Positions 62,422 to 64,000 of a stretch of DNA of 64,000 nt are shown here, in pieces. Position numbers and translations under genes: made by a program. Within the stretch, counting starts at the first letter, position 1; each line of letters begins with the position of its first letter. The stretch comes from Solirubrobacterales bacterium (GTDB lineage Bacteria; Actinomycetota; Thermoleophilia; Solirubrobacterales; 70-9), in NCBI GenBank assembly GCA_021155855.1, contig JAJNAZ010000003.1, positions 58,436 to 122,435 on the forward strand, in the 5' to 3' direction. The notes below the pieces were generated by a model, which did not search any database, was not told the origin of the DNA, and worked only from the letters and a program-made list of their open reading frames with translations.

Positions 62422-63720
62422 GATTCGAGGGAGCGCCCGAACTTGAACGCAACCCCCGCCGAGCACCTCGTAGAGCAGGCGACGGAGGAGTCCGACGGGG
62501 ATCCGACCCCGGCCTTCTCGCTCGAGCTGACCCAGGACCAAAAGGACATCCGCGACTGGGTCCACGGCTTCGCCGCCGACGTCGTACGCCCCGCCGCCGC
62601 CGAGTGGGACGAGCGCGAGGAGACGCCGTGGCCGGTGATCCAGGAAGCCGCCAAGATCGGGCTCTACGGCTACGAGGGCCTGGCCCAGTTCTGGTTCGAC
62701 CGGTCCGGGCTGACGCTGCCGATCGTCAACGAGGAGCTGTTCTGGGGCGATGCCGGGATCGGGATGTCGATCATGGGGACGTCGCTGGCCGTCGCCGCGA
62801 TCTTCGGCCAGGGCACGCCCGAGCAGATGGCCGAGTGGATCCGGCAGTGCTTCGGCACCGCCGACGAGCCCAAGGTCGCCGCCTTCTGCTCATCGGAGCC
62901 CGACGCCGGCTCCGATGTCTCGGCGATCCGCACCAACGCAAGGTACGACCAGGCAAGAGACGAGTGGGTGATCAACGGCCAGAAGGCGTGGGCTACCAAC
63001 GGCGGGATCGCCGATGTGCACGTGGTGATCGCCTCGGTCGATCGTGAGCTCGGCTCGCGCGGCCACGCCGCCTTCATCATCCCGCCCGGCACCGATGGGT
63101 GCCAGCAGGGGGCGAAGGCGCGCAAGCACGGCCTGCGCGCCTCGCACACCGCTGACGTCCATCTCGACGATTGCCGCGTGCCGGGCTCATGTCTGCTTGG
63201 CGGCAAGGAGAAGCTCGACGAGCGCCTCGCCCGCATCCGTGAGGGTGAGCACGGCCAGTCGCAGGCGGCGATGCAGACCTTCGAGGCGAGCCGGCCGACC
63301 GTCGGCTCGCAGGCGATCGGGATCGCCCGCGCCGCCTACGAGTACGCGCTCGACTACGCCAAGCAACGCCGCCAGTTCGGCAGGGCGATCGTCGAGAACC
63401 AGGCGATCGCGTTCACGCTCGCCGACATGAAGACCGAGATCGACGCCGCGCGGCTGCTGGTCTGGCGCGCCGCGTGGATGGGGCGCAACCAGATCCCGTT
63501 CACCAACGCCGAGGGCTCGATGTCGAAGGTGAAGGCGGGCGAGGTCGCGGTCTGGGTCACCGAGCGCGCAATCCAGATCCTCGGCGGCAACGGCTACACG
63601 CGCGAGTTCCCGGTCGAGCGCATGCACCGCGACGCGAAGATCTACGACATCTTCGAGGGCACGGCCGAGATCCAGCGCCTGGTGATCTCGCGGGCGCTCT
63701 CAGGCGTCCAGATCAAGTAG
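62416..63720 (+). CDS. Acyl-CoA dehydrogenase
   Basis: A 434-residue FAD enzyme for the first step of beta-oxidation. CSSEPDAGSDVSAI (substrate/FAD loop), WVINGQKAWATNGGIAD, KQRRQFGRAIVENQ and the C-terminal IFEGTAEIQRLVISR are conserved. ATG 62416 has no Shine-Dalgarno, so the mRNA may be leaderless; TTG at ~62441 with GGGAG upstream is an alternative. The ~35-residue N-terminal extension before the helical domain is unusual but not unique. Confidence 0.92.
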   Translation: MSDSRERPNLNATPAEHLVEQATEESDGDPTPAFSLELTQDQKDIRDWVHGFAADVVRPAAAEWDEREETPWPVIQEAAKIGLYGYEGLAQFWFDRSGLTLPIVNEELFWGDAGIGMSIMGTSLAVAAIFGQGTPEQMAEWIRQCFGTADEPKVAAFCSSEPDAGSDVSAIRTNARYDQARDEWVINGQKAWATNGGIADVHVVIASVDRELGSRGHAAFIIPPGTDGCQQGAKARKHGLRASHTADVHLDDCRVPGSCLLGGKEKLDERLARIREGEHGQSQAAMQTFEASRPTVGSQAIGIARAAYEYALDYAKQRRQFGRAIVENQAIAFTLADMKTEIDAARLLVWRAAWMGRNQIPFTNAEGSMSKVKAGEVAVWVTERAIQILGGNGYTREFPVERMHRDAKIYDIFEGTAEIQRLVISRALSGVQIK

Positions 63721-63773
63721 CGGTACTCGTTCACCGGTTTGCGGATTTCCCTGACCTGTCGTTCGATCGGCAA

Positions 63774-63839
63774 TCAGGTGAGAAGAATGATCAAGAGAAT
63801 GATCAAGATGATCAGCACGACGCCACCGCCGATGTACAT
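63774..63839 (-). CDS. 21-residue membrane peptide
   Basis: The minus strand reads MYIGGGVVLIILIILLIILL with a final Thr and TGA. GGAGG lies five bases before ATG 63839, an excellent ribosome-binding site. It is one membrane helix after a Gly-rich start. Similar tiny hydrophobic peptides occur across actinobacteria; the function is unknown. Confidence 0.7.
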   Translation of the reverse strand: MYIGGGVVLIILIILLIILLT

Positions 63840-64000
63840 ACCGCCTCCAGTCTAGGACCTTCCCCCGGTTGTCTACCCGGCACGTAAAGTCCTCGTTGCT
63901 GCTTGTTCCAGGACCAAGCGCTCGAAGCGACAGGGCTTTCGTAAGCCACTAATCGCCCCCGCTTGTTTCGCCAACACCGAGCAGCTCGGTGCCAGCTGGC

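Noticed and set aside
1..64000. CRISPR arrays, rRNA genes and insertion sequences
   Set aside because: No regularly spaced short repeats, no rRNA-like sequence and no transposase motif or paired terminal repeats were seen in the window.

Overview
The window is about 70% G+C, with strong GC-ending codon bias, GTG/TTG starts, 4-base ATGA/GTGA gene overlaps and tandem SnoaL-like genes whose products begin MSQEN and end LEAAGL. That combination points to an actinobacterium, most likely class Thermoleophilia (Solirubrobacterales-like). This placement rests on gene style and family content, not on a marker gene.

Layout. 1-4236: a minus-strand fatty-acid synthesis (FAS-II) operon, fabD-fabH-fabG-acpP-fabF, running into a carboxyltransferase gene cut by the window edge. 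4345-6103: a NarL/LiaR-type two-component system. 6268-7765: two small membrane proteins and a cyclopropane-synthase-like methyltransferase. 7836-9622: a decaying tandem array of SnoaL-like genes. 9918-11547: small membrane and secreted proteins. 11700-16745: a very large SARP/STAND/WD40 regulator, bracketed by a perfect 56-bp direct repeat (11370-11425 and 17153-17208). 17314-19640: a membrane gene, a candidate c-di-GMP-I riboswitch, a DUF4383 gene with a SigB-like promoter, and a frameshifted tyrosine recombinase. 19724-23646: a SRPBCC gene, then a tightly overlapped operon (SDR, phytoene-desaturase-like flavoenzyme, UBP zinc finger, VOC protein). 24397-31046: an accessory stretch with a patatin, small membrane proteins, an MpaB-type oxygenase, gene fossils and a large secreted protein of unknown function. 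31187-31583: tRNA-Glu and tRNA-Leu.

31723-43582 is catabolic: an acyl-CoA synthetase, a second patatin, a PepSY-like protein, and a minus-strand set of acetone/acetophenone-carboxylase type subunits (one an alpha-gamma fusion), a phytanoyl-CoA-dioxygenase homologue broken by a stop codon, and a flavin monooxygenase. A plus-strand polysaccharide deacetylase sits between the two carboxylase genes. 43684-49974 is an envelope cluster: membrane proteins, a second polysaccharide deacetylase, a glycosyltransferase, a membrane protein with a PI-PLC-like domain, and a DUF2993/LmeA-like lipoid-binding protein.

49973-63839: a split alpha/beta-hydrolase fossil around a small secreted-protein gene, an MMPL transporter with a long coiled-coil insert, and then lipid oxidation. 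The lipid set includes a single 1163-residue protein joining aldehyde dehydrogenase to a fatty-alcohol-oxidase-type GMC oxidoreductase, an RDD membrane protein, a phosphoesterase, a MerR regulator, a hydrolase and an acyl-CoA dehydrogenase. The MerR gene and the dehydrogenase share a palindromic ATGTNACAT motif upstream. A 21-residue membrane peptide ends the window. The clearest novelty candidates are the aldehyde dehydrogenase-alcohol oxidase fusion, the 56-bp repeat around the STAND gene, the riboswitch without an obvious intact target, and the coiled-coil MMPL protein.
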